Below are positions 1 to 7,975 of a DNA stretch of 11,483 nt, piece by piece. Numbering within the stretch: the stretch's first letter is position 1; each line of letters starts with the position of its first letter. Both the position numbers and the translations under genes were made by a program. The stretch comes from an uncultured Clostridia bacterium (GTDB taxonomy: Bacteria > Bacillota > Clostridia > Oscillospirales > UMGS1783). The notes beneath the pieces were generated by a model. That model saw only the letters and a program-made list of their open reading frames with translations. It was not told the DNA's origin and did not search any database. The stretch covers positions 1 to 11,483 of the forward strand of contig CALBKB010000075.1 of the NCBI GenBank assembly GCA_937892635.1. The letters are read 5' to 3'.

Positions 1-30
1 AAAATGGCACAATGTTCAGCTCGCTTGCAA

Positions 31-59
31 AGTATAAGCAACAATCATATTACAACCAA
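31..59 (-). promoter_or_regulatory. weak candidate sigma-70-type promoter
   Basis: On the minus strand, TTGGTT (59-54) is followed after exactly 17 bases by TATACT (36-31). This matches a -35/-10 pair with a good -10 and a poor -35 box, and would drive a gene beyond the left edge. The call is weak: AT-rich DNA gives such matches by chance, and the plus strand of the same stretch has a similar pair (TTGCAA at 25-30, 17 bases, TATTAC at 48-53). No start codon with a ribosome binding site follows in the window. Confidence 0.2.
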
Positions 60-113
60 CATCCTATTAAGTCTGCTTTTTACAAAGAATTATCAATTTA
101 TTTCTAATTAATC

Positions 114-189
114 ATAGTAATCAAGAGATATGTACTGTTTTTTACTGCGAAAAACCTAGTATTTATGCGGGTTTACGCTTGATTACTAT
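114..189. repeat. 12-bp perfect inverted repeat with 52-bp spacer
   Basis: The arm ATAGTAATCAAG (114-125) is the exact reverse complement of CTTGATTACTAT (178-189). The spacer (126-177) has a smaller inverted repeat, GTTTTT (137-142) with AAAAAC (150-155). The pair sits between the operon terminator and the left edge, outside any gene. It could be a regulator-binding pair, a recombinase-recognised pair or a remnant of mobile DNA, but the sequence does not decide between these. Confidence 0.55.
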
Positions 190-204
190 AACGCTACTTC
201 GACC

Positions 205-245
205 AAGAAAAACCCCGACGGATCGTAAGATCCGCCGGGGTTTTT
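205..245 (-). terminator. intrinsic terminator ending the polysaccharide operon
   Basis: The minus-strand transcript reads CCCCGGCGGATC (240-229), loop TTAC, GATCCGTCGGGG (224-213), then TTTTTCTT (212-205). This is a 12-bp GC-rich stem with a four-base loop and a U tract, a few bases after the fkp stop codon. Pair 218/235 is a tolerated G-U in the minus transcript but an A-C mismatch in the plus transcript, so the stem is continuous only in the operon's direction. A T run at 241-246 also follows the stem on the plus strand, so some bidirectional activity is possible. Confidence 0.93.
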
Positions 246-247
246 TC

Positions 248-3169
248 TTATACAAAACTGCACGACCATACATCTACGGGGTTATCTTGGAATACCTCTT
301 TGAGGCGGTTATGAATCTGCTCCTTGGTCACGCCTTTTTTGAGCACGATCTGCAAGAAGCCGCCGCCACCGGCGCCGCAAACCAAACGACCGTCGATCAA
401 ATCATCAATCGAAGCAAAAATCTGATCAATCAGCGTATTGGTTGAGCCGGCATCCACCTGCTGGCTGAGCACCCAGTGATGCTCCAGCAGTTTGGCGAAT
501 TCATCCACCTTCCCGCGTTCAAGCTCAAAACGCATGAGTGCGGCAACACGCTGAATTTCATTGAGCGCATACAGGCTTTCCGGCTCGTTGCCCACATACC
601 GACCAACTACGTCACGCAACAGGTTTCTGGCAAGACGGCGTTGTCCGGTATAGATCAAGCAAAACCGTTCACTCAGTTCGCGCAGCGTTTCCTCGCTGAG
701 CGTGAGATGCTCCACCTTGAGCTTCTGCTCCAAGCCGGGCGCCGAGGTGATATACTTAATGCCGCCCGTAATGCCGCCGACCTGATCCTGCCAGCCGCCG
801 CCGGTGGACATAATCTGTTCCATGGCCAACACGTGGTCATACAGATCGTCCTCGGTATGGGTGATGCCCATAAATTCAAACACGCATTTGACGCAAGCCG
901 CCGAAAGAATGGAACTGGTACCCAGTCCCGAGCCCTTGGGCACGTTGCTGACTTCACTGTGCATGATGAAGCCGCCGCCCAAGCGCTCTAAAATCTGATC
1001 CAAATTCCCGCCGGACTTAGGAATAATGCCGCAGGCGAGCAGGCAGGCCTTTTGCAAGGCAAAAGGATCATACGGATCACCCGCTGCCTGCAACGGCTCA
1101 ATGGTATTAAACTCACCGTGCACATCCATGTCGCGGCTGTCAAAGACAATCTTGCGCTCCTCAATCTTTTCCAAACGTACCTCAACCGGGTATTCTCCGT
1201 CGAGCAACACGGCAGCATTGAGGACGGTGCCGCCTTGTTCCAGACAGTATGGCGGCGTATCCGACCAACCGCCGCCCCAGTTCACGCGCAGGGGCAGTTT
1301 AACCGTATGCGAATCGGTTATAATGTGCGCATCTTCATTATACTGTAACCGATCCATAGTGGTTTTTAGGATATTATCTTGAATGGTGTTAAAGCATTGC
1401 GCGATATAATCTTCGCTGCCAAGCGCAACACCCAGATAATAATATAGACGGGTTGCCGTTGAAAAGTCGGCCTTTTCCAAATGACTCTCGAGCCATTCTT
1501 CTTGAATTTTTGTCAAGGTGCGAGCGTTTAAGATCCCCTTGCCGTCACGCGCCGGTTTCCCTGCGCTGATCAATTTGGCAATCTCATCCATGCGCACAAG
1601 ATCTTCCATGCGCTGATCCCAAGCAATGATGGCCGCGGCATCGGCGTCGTTAAATCCGGAGCACAGCGACTTTCGACTGCTCTTTTCCCACGCCTCTCGA
1701 TCGCCGCCGTCATGCATAACGGCATACAAGTTCAGAGCCGCCGCAACGGCTTGACGAATGGTATCGCAAGCGGGATACAGATTGGCCGTCCACAACGTAC
1801 GGTCTTCGCCGTCCCAAATGCCCCACGAGGCATCAAGAATCTTTCCGAACAACCGATCCTCTTTGGGGTTGTCGTTGACCCCGTAGATGCGCACAACGAA
1901 TTTGCCGTCCTTTTGTTTGAGACCGTGCAACACCACGTCATCGGGAATCTCTTCGTCGTGAATATCAATATAAGACAGCAACACGTTGTTGCCGACCTTG
2001 CCGGCCGAGTGGACGTAGGACGTCTCTAAATAACAGTTGTCACCCATCTGCGCCCGTTCGGACAGCACGCTGTTATAGCCCGCCGTTTTGCCGACGATAC
2101 TGCTTCGCACGCAGTTGTCCCAGCCCAGTTCCTTATAGGCGCGAATACCGGTGTTCATCAGAGCCATGATCTCGCGGGTTGTACCAAAATGAATAAACTT
2201 GGCCGGAGCCAACCGTAACAACTTCATGCGGAAGGGCCGCAGCACCCGCCAAACCTCGGTTCTGGCCTCTCGTAACTCTTGGCAGAACGAGCCTTCCGGC
2301 TTTTCCAAATAGAACTTTTCTAGCGTCGATTCGGATGCCAACGGATAGAGAAAATCGCCGTACAGCGACAGGCGCACCGTGCTGTTGACATAGTTGTTAT
2401 AATCCTGCTCGGTCGAAACCAAGGAATAGAGCGCTTCCAGCATGGCTGCGCCGAAAATAACCGCACCGGTATCAATATCGACACAGTTGTGCTCATTCAC
2501 CGCCCCCTGTGCTTGGAGCGTTTCCACCGTCTGTTTATGCAGGAATCGGGAGACGTTTCCGTTCTCGCCGCTTAAGAAGACGCCGTGATTCTTACCGGTT
2601 TCGACATGCTCCTTAAAGGAAAGCACGGCCGCGCCCTGACCGGAATAGTCAATCTGCAAGGGATTAAAGAGGAGCAGCACGTCACCCGAAAGAAGCAGCA
2701 TGCCCTCGCGAATGCGAGAAGGCACCGAAGCCACGGCAATCATGAACTCATCAAACAGCGTGGCACGTCTGCCATTGGGCAGTTCGTGGGGCACGGGAGA
2801 AAACAGCTTGCCCAGCGCCGAATATTGCGGCACACGTTTGCTGTCTCCACCACTATGGATAACCAAGATGCGCAACCCGTCAAAGGACGATTCCCGCTGA
2901 CGGATATAACGAATGACGCTCAGCGTTGCCCCGCCGGAGCCTACTCGCACCCCACCCTCATCGGGAATGACGGCGAAATGGGTACGCGCGGGTAAAAACT
3001 CCTTGCGCTCCTCCAACTGCATGCGGAACCCTTCGGCCTGCTGCTCGTTGGAGGCCGTCAAAACCACGTAATCCCACACCGGAAAATTCTGATTGTGAAG
3101 AGATCTGTTGTAATCATCCCATGCGTCCTGATAGGATTGAGATAAAAACAGCGCCTGTAAATTATCCAT
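248..3169 (-). CDS. fkp: bifunctional L-fucokinase / L-fucose-1-phosphate guanylyltransferase
   Basis: The cytoplasmic product (973 aa) should phosphorylate free L-fucose with ATP, then join fucose-1-phosphate to GMP from GTP, giving GDP-L-fucose. Counting from TTG 3175, the N-terminal half has a pyrophosphorylase-type region (GGVRVGSGGATL at 74-85, HSGGDSKRVP at 107-116), followed by a possible beta-helix near 355-430. The C-terminal third is a GHMP kinase: LPLRVNWGGGWSDTPP (627-642), the ATP loop VPKGSGLGTSS (745-755), GGGWQDQVGG (792-801) and CGAGGGGF (933-940). Length and domain order match Bacteroides Fkp (about 950 aa). ATG 3169 is preferred to TTG 3175 because AAAGGAAG lies 8 bases from the ATG but only 2 from the TTG. 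It is the last gene, 36 bases after the flippase. The family is secure; preference for L-fucose over a related sugar such as D-arabinose is inferred. Confidence 0.93.
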   Translation of the reverse strand: MDNLQALFLSQSYQDAWDDYNRSLHNQNFPVWDYVVLTASNEQQAEGFRMQLEERKEFLPARTHFAVIPDEGGVRVGSGGATLSVIRYIRQRESSFDGLRILVIHSGGDSKRVPQYSALGKLFSPVPHELPNGRRATLFDEFMIAVASVPSRIREGMLLLSGDVLLLFNPLQIDYSGQGAAVLSFKEHVETGKNHGVFLSGENGNVSRFLHKQTVETLQAQGAVNEHNCVDIDTGAVIFGAAMLEALYSLVSTEQDYNNYVNSTVRLSLYGDFLYPLASESTLEKFYLEKPEGSFCQELREARTEVWRVLRPFRMKLLRLAPAKFIHFGTTREIMALMNTGIRAYKELGWDNCVRSSIVGKTAGYNSVLSERAQMGDNCYLETSYVHSAGKVGNNVLLSYIDIHDEEIPDDVVLHGLKQKDGKFVVRIYGVNDNPKEDRLFGKILDASWGIWDGEDRTLWTANLYPACDTIRQAVAAALNLYAVMHDGGDREAWEKSSRKSLCSGFNDADAAAIIAWDQRMEDLVRMDEIAKLISAGKPARDGKGILNARTLTKIQEEWLESHLEKADFSTATRLYYYLGVALGSEDYIAQCFNTIQDNILKTTMDRLQYNEDAHIITDSHTVKLPLRVNWGGGWSDTPPYCLEQGGTVLNAAVLLDGEYPVEVRLEKIEERKIVFDSRDMDVHGEFNTIEPLQAAGDPYDPFALQKACLLACGIIPKSGGNLDQILERLGGGFIMHSEVSNVPKGSGLGTSSILSAACVKCVFEFMGITHTEDDLYDHVLAMEQIMSTGGGWQDQVGGITGGIKYITSAPGLEQKLKVEHLTLSEETLRELSERFCLIYTGQRRLARNLLRDVVGRYVGNEPESLYALNEIQRVAALMRFELERGKVDEFAKLLEHHWVLSQQVDAGSTNTLIDQIFASIDDLIDGRLVCGAGGGGFLQIVLKKGVTKEQIHNRLKEVFQDNPVDVWSCSFV

Positions 3170-3177
3170 ACTCAATA

Positions 3178-3185
3178 CTTCCTTT
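3178..3185 (-). promoter_or_regulatory. ribosome binding site that decides the fkp start
   Basis: The minus strand reads AAAGGAAG, ending 8 bases before ATG 3169 and only 2 bases before the in-frame TTG at 3175. Normal Shine-Dalgarno spacing favours the ATG, which makes the protein two residues shorter than the longest open frame. Confidence 0.7.
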
Positions 3186-3205
3186 CACGCGAGAAATACG
3201 GTTCG

Positions 3206-4660
3206 TTATCGGTTTGCTTTTCGTTTAAGGTTTGCCACAATGCCGTATACCGCATCGTTTTTCAGTAGAAGTTGTGATATTGCGTAAATCATTACCGAAC
3301 CCCCAATGGCAACCAGCACAAAGGGGATAAGTTGCAGATCCAATCGCTTTATGAGTAAAACATATACACATAGCAACAAACAGCCCCCTGCACTTTTGAT
3401 GCCGGTAGGGATAATTCCCGATAGTTTTACTTCTTTTTTTGCCGCATGGGCGCACAATAAGAATGCCGCTACTTCTGCAGCAAGCGTTGTTAAGGCCGCT
3501 GCGATCTCACCCCACAAGGGAATGAGGCATATGTTCAAAACGATATTGATTGCTGCGCTAATGATGGTTGCTTGTAAAACCACCTTTTCCTTTTTTAACG
3601 GAATCAGGATCGCTTGACTCCAAAACCCTGCACCCAAACAGAAAAACAGCGTAACGGCCAAGATGGCAAGAGAAGGCGTAGCTTCCATATAGGCCACGTC
3701 GGAAATAATCAACACGATCTCCCGCCTAAGGAGCACGATTCCAACAATGGCCGGGAAAACCACGGTAATCAATGTGCGGTAAATATCGCTTGCCGTATGA
3801 CAAAACTCGTCCCGTCTTTCGCCGCCTATAAGAACGGCCAGCCTGGGAATCGCCACGGCAACTACAGCGGATAATAAGGTTTTAATAATGGTATAAATTT
3901 TTACAGAAACCGAATAGATACCAACGGTGTAATCATCACATAACAGCCCCAGAAGAGTGATGTCCGAGTTGACATAAATGGCCACCGTTGCATTCATGGC
4001 AAACAAAATCAGAATCGGTTTTAAATGCCGCTTCCAATCGATCTTTGCCGTCAACCCTATCCTGCCGTATTTTCGGGCAAGAAGGCGGTTGGTGATATTT
4101 CCCACCACGGCGGCCGCCACCGATACCCAAGCATATCTATACAGATCATTAGGCGTTTTCACCAGCAAGAATAACATCAAAAGAGACAGGATTTGCAGCG
4201 CGATACTGCGCACGGTGATATAGGCGTATTCCTCGTAAACCGAGTACACCCATTCACAGCCGAAGGTCTGAAAAAAGACGCCCAGCGACAGAATCATGAT
4301 GATATCGCTGTAATCACGAAACTTAGGGACGGCACAAAGCAAGACGAATAACACGCCATACGCAAGGAGCGTGGAAAGCATATTAAGGGTATAAATCTCG
4401 CTGGCGAATTTTGAAAATCGCTCCTTGTCGTCGCGAATAAAGGCACCTTCCCGCGTTGCATACATAGCAAACCCGAGCGCGGCAAGCAAGGTAATATAAC
4501 TCACGATGGACGAAGCAAAATTGAAAGCGCCCAGACCATCAACACTTAGAATTTTAGCAACATAAGGAAAGGAGATAAACGGAAAGATAATCCCCATCAA
4601 CCCCTTAATCCCGTTTAGAATCATGTTCAGTTTTATGGACTTCTCTTTTCCCTGCCCCAT
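3206..4660 (-). CDS. wzx: Wzx-like polysaccharide repeat-unit flippase
   Basis: This 484-aa protein is almost wholly hydrophobic, with about 12-14 probable membrane helices, and belongs to the MOP/RfbX type of polysaccharide exporter (PF01943-like). The N-terminus has the usual Wzx pattern: a short charged lead, a first helix with FPFISFPYVAKIL (26-38), then DGLGAFNFASSI (41-52) and a charged loop near ATREGAFIRDDKE (68-80). Its role would be to flip the undecaprenyl-diphosphate-linked repeat unit across the membrane. The start is firm: GAGGT lies 6 bases upstream and overlaps the TAA of the preceding oxidoreductase gene, with 4 bases between stop and start, which suggests translational coupling. 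Wzx proteins vary greatly in sequence, so the substrate cannot be read from this one. GC is lower than in fkp or the first GT2, as is common for wzx. Confidence 0.9.
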   Translation of the reverse strand: MGQGKEKSIKLNMILNGIKGLMGIIFPFISFPYVAKILSVDGLGAFNFASSIVSYITLLAALGFAMYATREGAFIRDDKERFSKFASEIYTLNMLSTLLAYGVLFVLLCAVPKFRDYSDIIMILSLGVFFQTFGCEWVYSVYEEYAYITVRSIALQILSLLMLFLLVKTPNDLYRYAWVSVAAAVVGNITNRLLARKYGRIGLTAKIDWKRHLKPILILFAMNATVAIYVNSDITLLGLLCDDYTVGIYSVSVKIYTIIKTLLSAVVAVAIPRLAVLIGGERRDEFCHTASDIYRTLITVVFPAIVGIVLLRREIVLIISDVAYMEATPSLAILAVTLFFCLGAGFWSQAILIPLKKEKVVLQATIISAAINIVLNICLIPLWGEIAAALTTLAAEVAAFLLCAHAAKKEVKLSGIIPTGIKSAGGCLLLCVYVLLIKRLDLQLIPFVLVAIGGSVMIYAISQLLLKNDAVYGIVANLKRKANR

Positions 4661-4664
4661 TTGG

Positions 4665-5876
4665 TTACCTCGTTAAAACGTCCTCCGCCAAGGCCATGGC
4701 CAAATCAACCGTCACATCGGAATTATAATGCTGATGCTCGCCCCAACGACCCAAACCGATCACGCCTTGTTCTTTGCTCCATGCTAACAGCTTGCGCATA
4801 ATCTCAGGCTTTCTGACCGTGTTCAAGGGATAGGCATACTCGTTCATATACTTGAAATTATCATTAGGCGCTTCCATGTTCACCCGTTCGCTGTTGGTTT
4901 CCGTCCAGTAGCCCTTGCTGTTGGGGCAGAAATTGTGACGGACCAAAATTCTGTGGTAGGACAGTTTAGGATCGGGGTAATAGATCCACTGGGCAGGCGT
5001 ATCCAGATTCTCGCTATGATACTCCGTTTGAATGGAACTATACTTCAATTCACCGATGCTCGCGCGAATGTCCTGCGGCATACCATGGATCTCATCAAAC
5101 TCCATCCACGGAATGGTCGTAATGATCGTATCGGCCTGATAGGTGTTGCCCTGCGCATCGGTAACGGTACGCGTGGCAAAATCAATGCCCTTAACCGCTA
5201 CATTACAACGAATGTTTTCTCCGAGTGCCTGTGCCATACGAAGCCACAACTCCCCGTATCCGTATTTCTTCGGATAGTAGAATTGCGCATGACCGGGCTG
5301 GGTGCCGTAGGCCTTCTTGGTCAGGCAAGAAAGGAGCGTTTCCTCAAAACTGACGTTGGGCAACTTTTCCAACCAGTAGGTGCCCAGCTGATTAAGCTCC
5401 TTGCTGAACATCTTCTGATTATAGGGGATCATATAATCCTCAGCAACCTTTGTCCCCAGTTTCCAATAAATCCAGTCGACAAATTCCTCAGGCATTTCTG
5501 TGCCCAAATTACATCCGGCAACCGCAATGGATTTCAGATATTCTACCTGGTCCTCCATCTTCATCTGCCAAATATTGGCCTCAATGGGATGATTGACCTC
5601 GTTGCCGTTAACAACGATACGGCTATCACGATCATATTTATCCCACTCTTCTTCCGGCATAAACCCAAAAAGAAATTCATTGACTTTCGGGCGGCGCACG
5701 TCCAGAAAATGCCCACCGCCAATATCAAACGGCGATCCGTCCACGTCGACGCTGCGGCACAATCCACCGGCCTGAGCTTCACGCTCCAGAACCAAAAAAT
5801 CGGTTTCACCCGCCTGTTTTAATTTGTTGGCAAAGGTTAGCCCCGCAGGGCCTGCTCCCAAAATCAGATATTTCAT
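4665..5876 (-). CDS. UDP-galactopyranose-mutase-like FAD oxidoreductase
   Basis: The 403-aa protein opens with a dinucleotide-binding fold: MKYLILGAGPAGL (1-13), an acidic residue ending the second strand at LVLERE (28-33), then GGLCRS (37-42) and FDIGGGHF (50-57). Near the C-terminus GLGRWGEHQHYNSD (374-387) resembles the FAD-contacting end of Glf/protoporphyrinogen-oxidase-like proteins. Its place among glycosyltransferases fits a flavoenzyme that rearranges a nucleotide sugar, for example pyranose to furanose. True UDP-galactopyranose mutases are a similar size, but this one looks divergent and a Glf label is not secure. It could act on another UDP- or GDP-sugar, or be a redox enzyme of the amine-oxidase superfamily. 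AAAGGAGA lies just upstream of ATG 5876, and the gap to the upstream GT4 gene is 15 bases. The fold is well supported; the reaction is inferred. Confidence 0.8.
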   Translation of the reverse strand: MKYLILGAGPAGLTFANKLKQAGETDFLVLEREAQAGGLCRSVDVDGSPFDIGGGHFLDVRRPKVNEFLFGFMPEEEWDKYDRDSRIVVNGNEVNHPIEANIWQMKMEDQVEYLKSIAVAGCNLGTEMPEEFVDWIYWKLGTKVAEDYMIPYNQKMFSKELNQLGTYWLEKLPNVSFEETLLSCLTKKAYGTQPGHAQFYYPKKYGYGELWLRMAQALGENIRCNVAVKGIDFATRTVTDAQGNTYQADTIITTIPWMEFDEIHGMPQDIRASIGELKYSSIQTEYHSENLDTPAQWIYYPDPKLSYHRILVRHNFCPNSKGYWTETNSERVNMEAPNDNFKYMNEYAYPLNTVRKPEIMRKLLAWSKEQGVIGLGRWGEHQHYNSDVTVDLAMALAEDVLTR

Positions 5877-5891
5877 ATATCTCCTTTATCG

Positions 5892-7067
5892 TTAACGGCT
5901 TATTTGCTCAAACAGCCGCAACATGTTTTCGTTATATAATTTATCCCACGTGAATTCCTTCACCGCCGCTATGGCGTTTTGCGAAAGGGTATTATAATAG
6001 GCACTATCCGACGCCAATTTCATAATCGTGTTGCTGATAGCGTCCACATCCTTGGGCTCCAATATCACCGCGTCCTCGTCGTGATGGAGCAGTTCAATGG
6101 CACCTACGCTGTTGGATACCAGCACCGGCAGCCCACAACTCATCGCCTCAAACACCGCCAAGCCCCAGCTTTGGTCAATATTCAAGAACAGGAACATATC
6201 CGCTTCATTATAAAGTCTGGCATAGGTTTCTTCATCCACCTGTCCCCATACCGTTACCTCGTTTTGCAAACCCTTTTCCCGAATCAGTGCGCATACGCTG
6301 TCAGCATACGGCTTGTCCATTTCGGTTGAGCCAATGATATCCAGATGCACGTTATGCCCCTGCGAGCGCAACTGCTCGACAACCAACACGAGGGTTTCGT
6401 AGTTGCGATAGGGGAAGAAGACGCCTGCCGACAACAGACGGATCGGCTTGTTTTCGGCCATCGCATAGGTGTGCGGATACAGATTGTCGTTGACATCTAC
6501 GCCGCAGTAGAAGACTTGGGCATCCCGCCCCATCTTCTCCTGCACGCGCGTTCTGTTTTTGGACACGTTCACCGTGATGGCATCGGCGCGCTTGACCGAT
6601 TGTTTCACAAAGAAATCTTCCCACTTGGTAAAAAGACCGGCCGTGTCTTCTTTGTCGGGCCCGTGCAAGAGCCGATGCGGCAGGTCGTTAATCTGCCATA
6701 CCAACTTGGCCTTGGTAAACATTTTTACCAGGAAGGAAAAAATAAACAACCGATTATCGTGAATGTTTACCACCGTAGTGCCTTTGGGCAGTTTTCGAAA
6801 CAAGGCATACTCTTCGCCCCACATTTTATCATATAGGATCCGCAACTTTTTGAAGAAGGAATATTCGGTATTCCACTCCTCTTCTTGTTCTTTGACAAAG
6901 AGTACGTTATGTTTCTGAAATTCGGGATAGGTCTTTTGCGGCTGATAGTATTTGGTCAGCAAAGAAAACTCAACGCCCTGCTTCTCCAAAAACTCGCAAA
7001 GCCGAAGCACCTGCTTGTGTGTGCCCCCGCGGATATTGATTTCACTCACAACAATTGCTGTCTTCAT
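5892..7067 (-). CDS. GT4-family glycosyltransferase (GT-B fold)
   Basis: This 391-aa protein has the two-lobed GT-B pattern. An N-terminal acceptor domain begins MKTAIVVSEINIRGGTHK (1-18), with the glycine-rich loop at 14-15. The C-terminal donor domain begins near IRLLSAGVFFPYRNYETL (209-226) and contains IIGSTE (244-249), the helix YNEADMFLFLN (286-296) and DQSWGLAVFEAMSCGLPV (298-315). It should transfer a sugar from a nucleotide donor to the growing lipid-linked oligosaccharide at the inner membrane face. The usual first Glu of the E-x7-E motif is Gln here (Q299...E307). AAGGA lies a few bases before ATG 7067. A 41-base gap separates it from the upstream GT2 gene and 15 bases from the oxidoreductase gene. 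Donor sugar and linkage cannot be told from sequence. Confidence 0.88.
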   Translation of the reverse strand: MKTAIVVSEINIRGGTHKQVLRLCEFLEKQGVEFSLLTKYYQPQKTYPEFQKHNVLFVKEQEEEWNTEYSFFKKLRILYDKMWGEEYALFRKLPKGTTVVNIHDNRLFIFSFLVKMFTKAKLVWQINDLPHRLLHGPDKEDTAGLFTKWEDFFVKQSVKRADAITVNVSKNRTRVQEKMGRDAQVFYCGVDVNDNLYPHTYAMAENKPIRLLSAGVFFPYRNYETLVLVVEQLRSQGHNVHLDIIGSTEMDKPYADSVCALIREKGLQNEVTVWGQVDEETYARLYNEADMFLFLNIDQSWGLAVFEAMSCGLPVLVSNSVGAIELLHHDEDAVILEPKDVDAISNTIMKLASDSAYYNTLSQNAIAAVKEFTWDKLYNENMLRLFEQISR

Positions 7068-7108
7068 AGATAATCCTTCCGTTTTTTAGTGGATACCAAA
7101 TATCATCC

Positions 7109-7915
7109 TTAATACTCGACCCAAGCGTCTCGCTTGATCCGTTGTGTCCAGAACCGCCATAGCCCTTTCGGGGCCGCACCGATCAACCATCTGACCAGTT
7201 TTTGCTTCAACGAGATCGGCGCCTGCTCAATATCTTGATGCGCCAACCCGTAGCTCATGTGAATGTTTCGCAATTCTTCATTGGTCTCTTGCATGGCCTG
7301 TCCGCTCAAGCCGCCGGACAAGAAATAGGTAGTGGCCACATCCAAACGGATAAAAGACAAACCCTGCATTTTCAGGCCCAATACAAAATTATAGTCTGCC
7401 GCAATTCGATACCGGGTATCAAAAGGTGTCCGACGCATCAGATCGGTTCGCGCCACCATGGAAGGATGTCCAAGGGACATTTCTTGGGGCAACAGCGCAT
7501 CGTCGGTTATGACACGCGTGGCACGGTGCTGATCAACATAATAATAATCGGCATAATATACCGCCGGGTTATCGTCTTTGCGTATGGCCTGCACAAAATG
7601 CGAAAGGGACTGCTCGTCGCACAACCAATCGCCGGCGTTGAGAAAATACATATACTGTCCTTGGGCTTTCTCAATGCCCTTATTCATGGCATCATAAATG
7701 CCATTATCCTTTTCGGAAAAAACGCGATAGGAAATTCCTTTTTCGGCAAATTTGTCTTGATAACTTTTGGCGATCTCCACCGTAGCGTCGGTACTCAAAC
7801 CGTCACAGATAATATACTCATAGTCTGTCGTTGTTTGCGCTAACACCGATTCGATGGTTCTGGCTATATTCTTTTCTTCATTGTAGCAAACCGACACAAC
7901 GGTAATCGCTATCAT
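7109..7915 (-). CDS. GT2-family glycosyltransferase (WfgS/WcaE-like), second copy
   Basis: This 268-aa GT-A-fold inverting transferase begins ITVVSVCYNEEKNIARTIES (4-23). It continues with ICDGLSTDAT (36-45), DNGIYDAMNKG (70-80), the metal/donor motif FLNAGDWL (91-98), GHPSMVAR (149-156) and IAADYNFVLG (171-180), followed by YFLSGGLS (197-204). These are hallmarks of the small GT2 enzymes of O-antigen and exopolysaccharide clusters resembling WfgS and WcaE. The first 95 aligned residues are about 57% identical by hand count to the GT2 encoded at 9275-10105, so the two look like duplicates. The C-terminal tail (about 236-268) is basic and aromatic and may bind the membrane. ATG 7915 has only a distant AGG upstream, so its ribosome binding site is weak. 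Donor and acceptor are unknown. Confidence 0.9.
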   Translation of the reverse strand: MIAITVVSVCYNEEKNIARTIESVLAQTTTDYEYIICDGLSTDATVEIAKSYQDKFAEKGISYRVFSEKDNGIYDAMNKGIEKAQGQYMYFLNAGDWLCDEQSLSHFVQAIRKDDNPAVYYADYYYVDQHRATRVITDDALLPQEMSLGHPSMVARTDLMRRTPFDTRYRIAADYNFVLGLKMQGLSFIRLDVATTYFLSGGLSGQAMQETNEELRNIHMSYGLAHQDIEQAPISLKQKLVRWLIGAAPKGLWRFWTQRIKRDAWVEY

Positions 7916-7975
7916 AACATAACTCTGCCTTTCCTATGCGTTTGTTAAGCTCATTTTGGTCCAGCCCGTGGCCAC

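Larger units (their letters stand above)
1..204. other. AT-rich non-coding region downstream of the operon
   Basis: This stretch lies between the operon terminator and the left edge. It is clearly AT-rich compared with the genes and has no convincing reading frame or RNA gene on either strand. It holds a 12-bp inverted repeat (114-125 and 178-189) and only weak promoter-like matches, listed separately. It is probably the intergenic region before the next transcription unit, whose start and direction cannot be seen. Confidence 0.6.

Noticed and set aside
179..445. Plus-strand open frame of 88 codons covering the terminator and the end of fkp
   Set aside because: It runs through the terminator hairpin, has no ribosome binding site, and overlaps the conserved C-terminal kinase coding region.
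4935..5822. Long plus-strand open frame of 295 codons opposite the oxidoreductase gene
   Set aside because: It is antisense to a protein with clear FAD motifs, has no recognisable domain, and reads like a codon shadow of the minus-strand gene.
7202..7843. Plus-strand open frame of 213 codons opposite the second GT2 gene
   Set aside because: The minus strand has all GT2 motifs with normal start and stop. A similar shadow frame appears opposite the paralogous GT2 at 9755-10024, showing that it is a by-product of GT2 codon patterns.
7912..7920. Two-codon upstream frame (ATG TTA TGA) overlapping the start of the second GT2 gene
   Set aside because: It has no ribosome binding site of its own and is too short to distinguish from chance.
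7968..7975. 8-bp palindrome GTGGCCAC between the first GT4 and second GT2 genes
   Set aside because: It is a single short palindrome without a second copy or promoter-like context; chance occurrence is likely.
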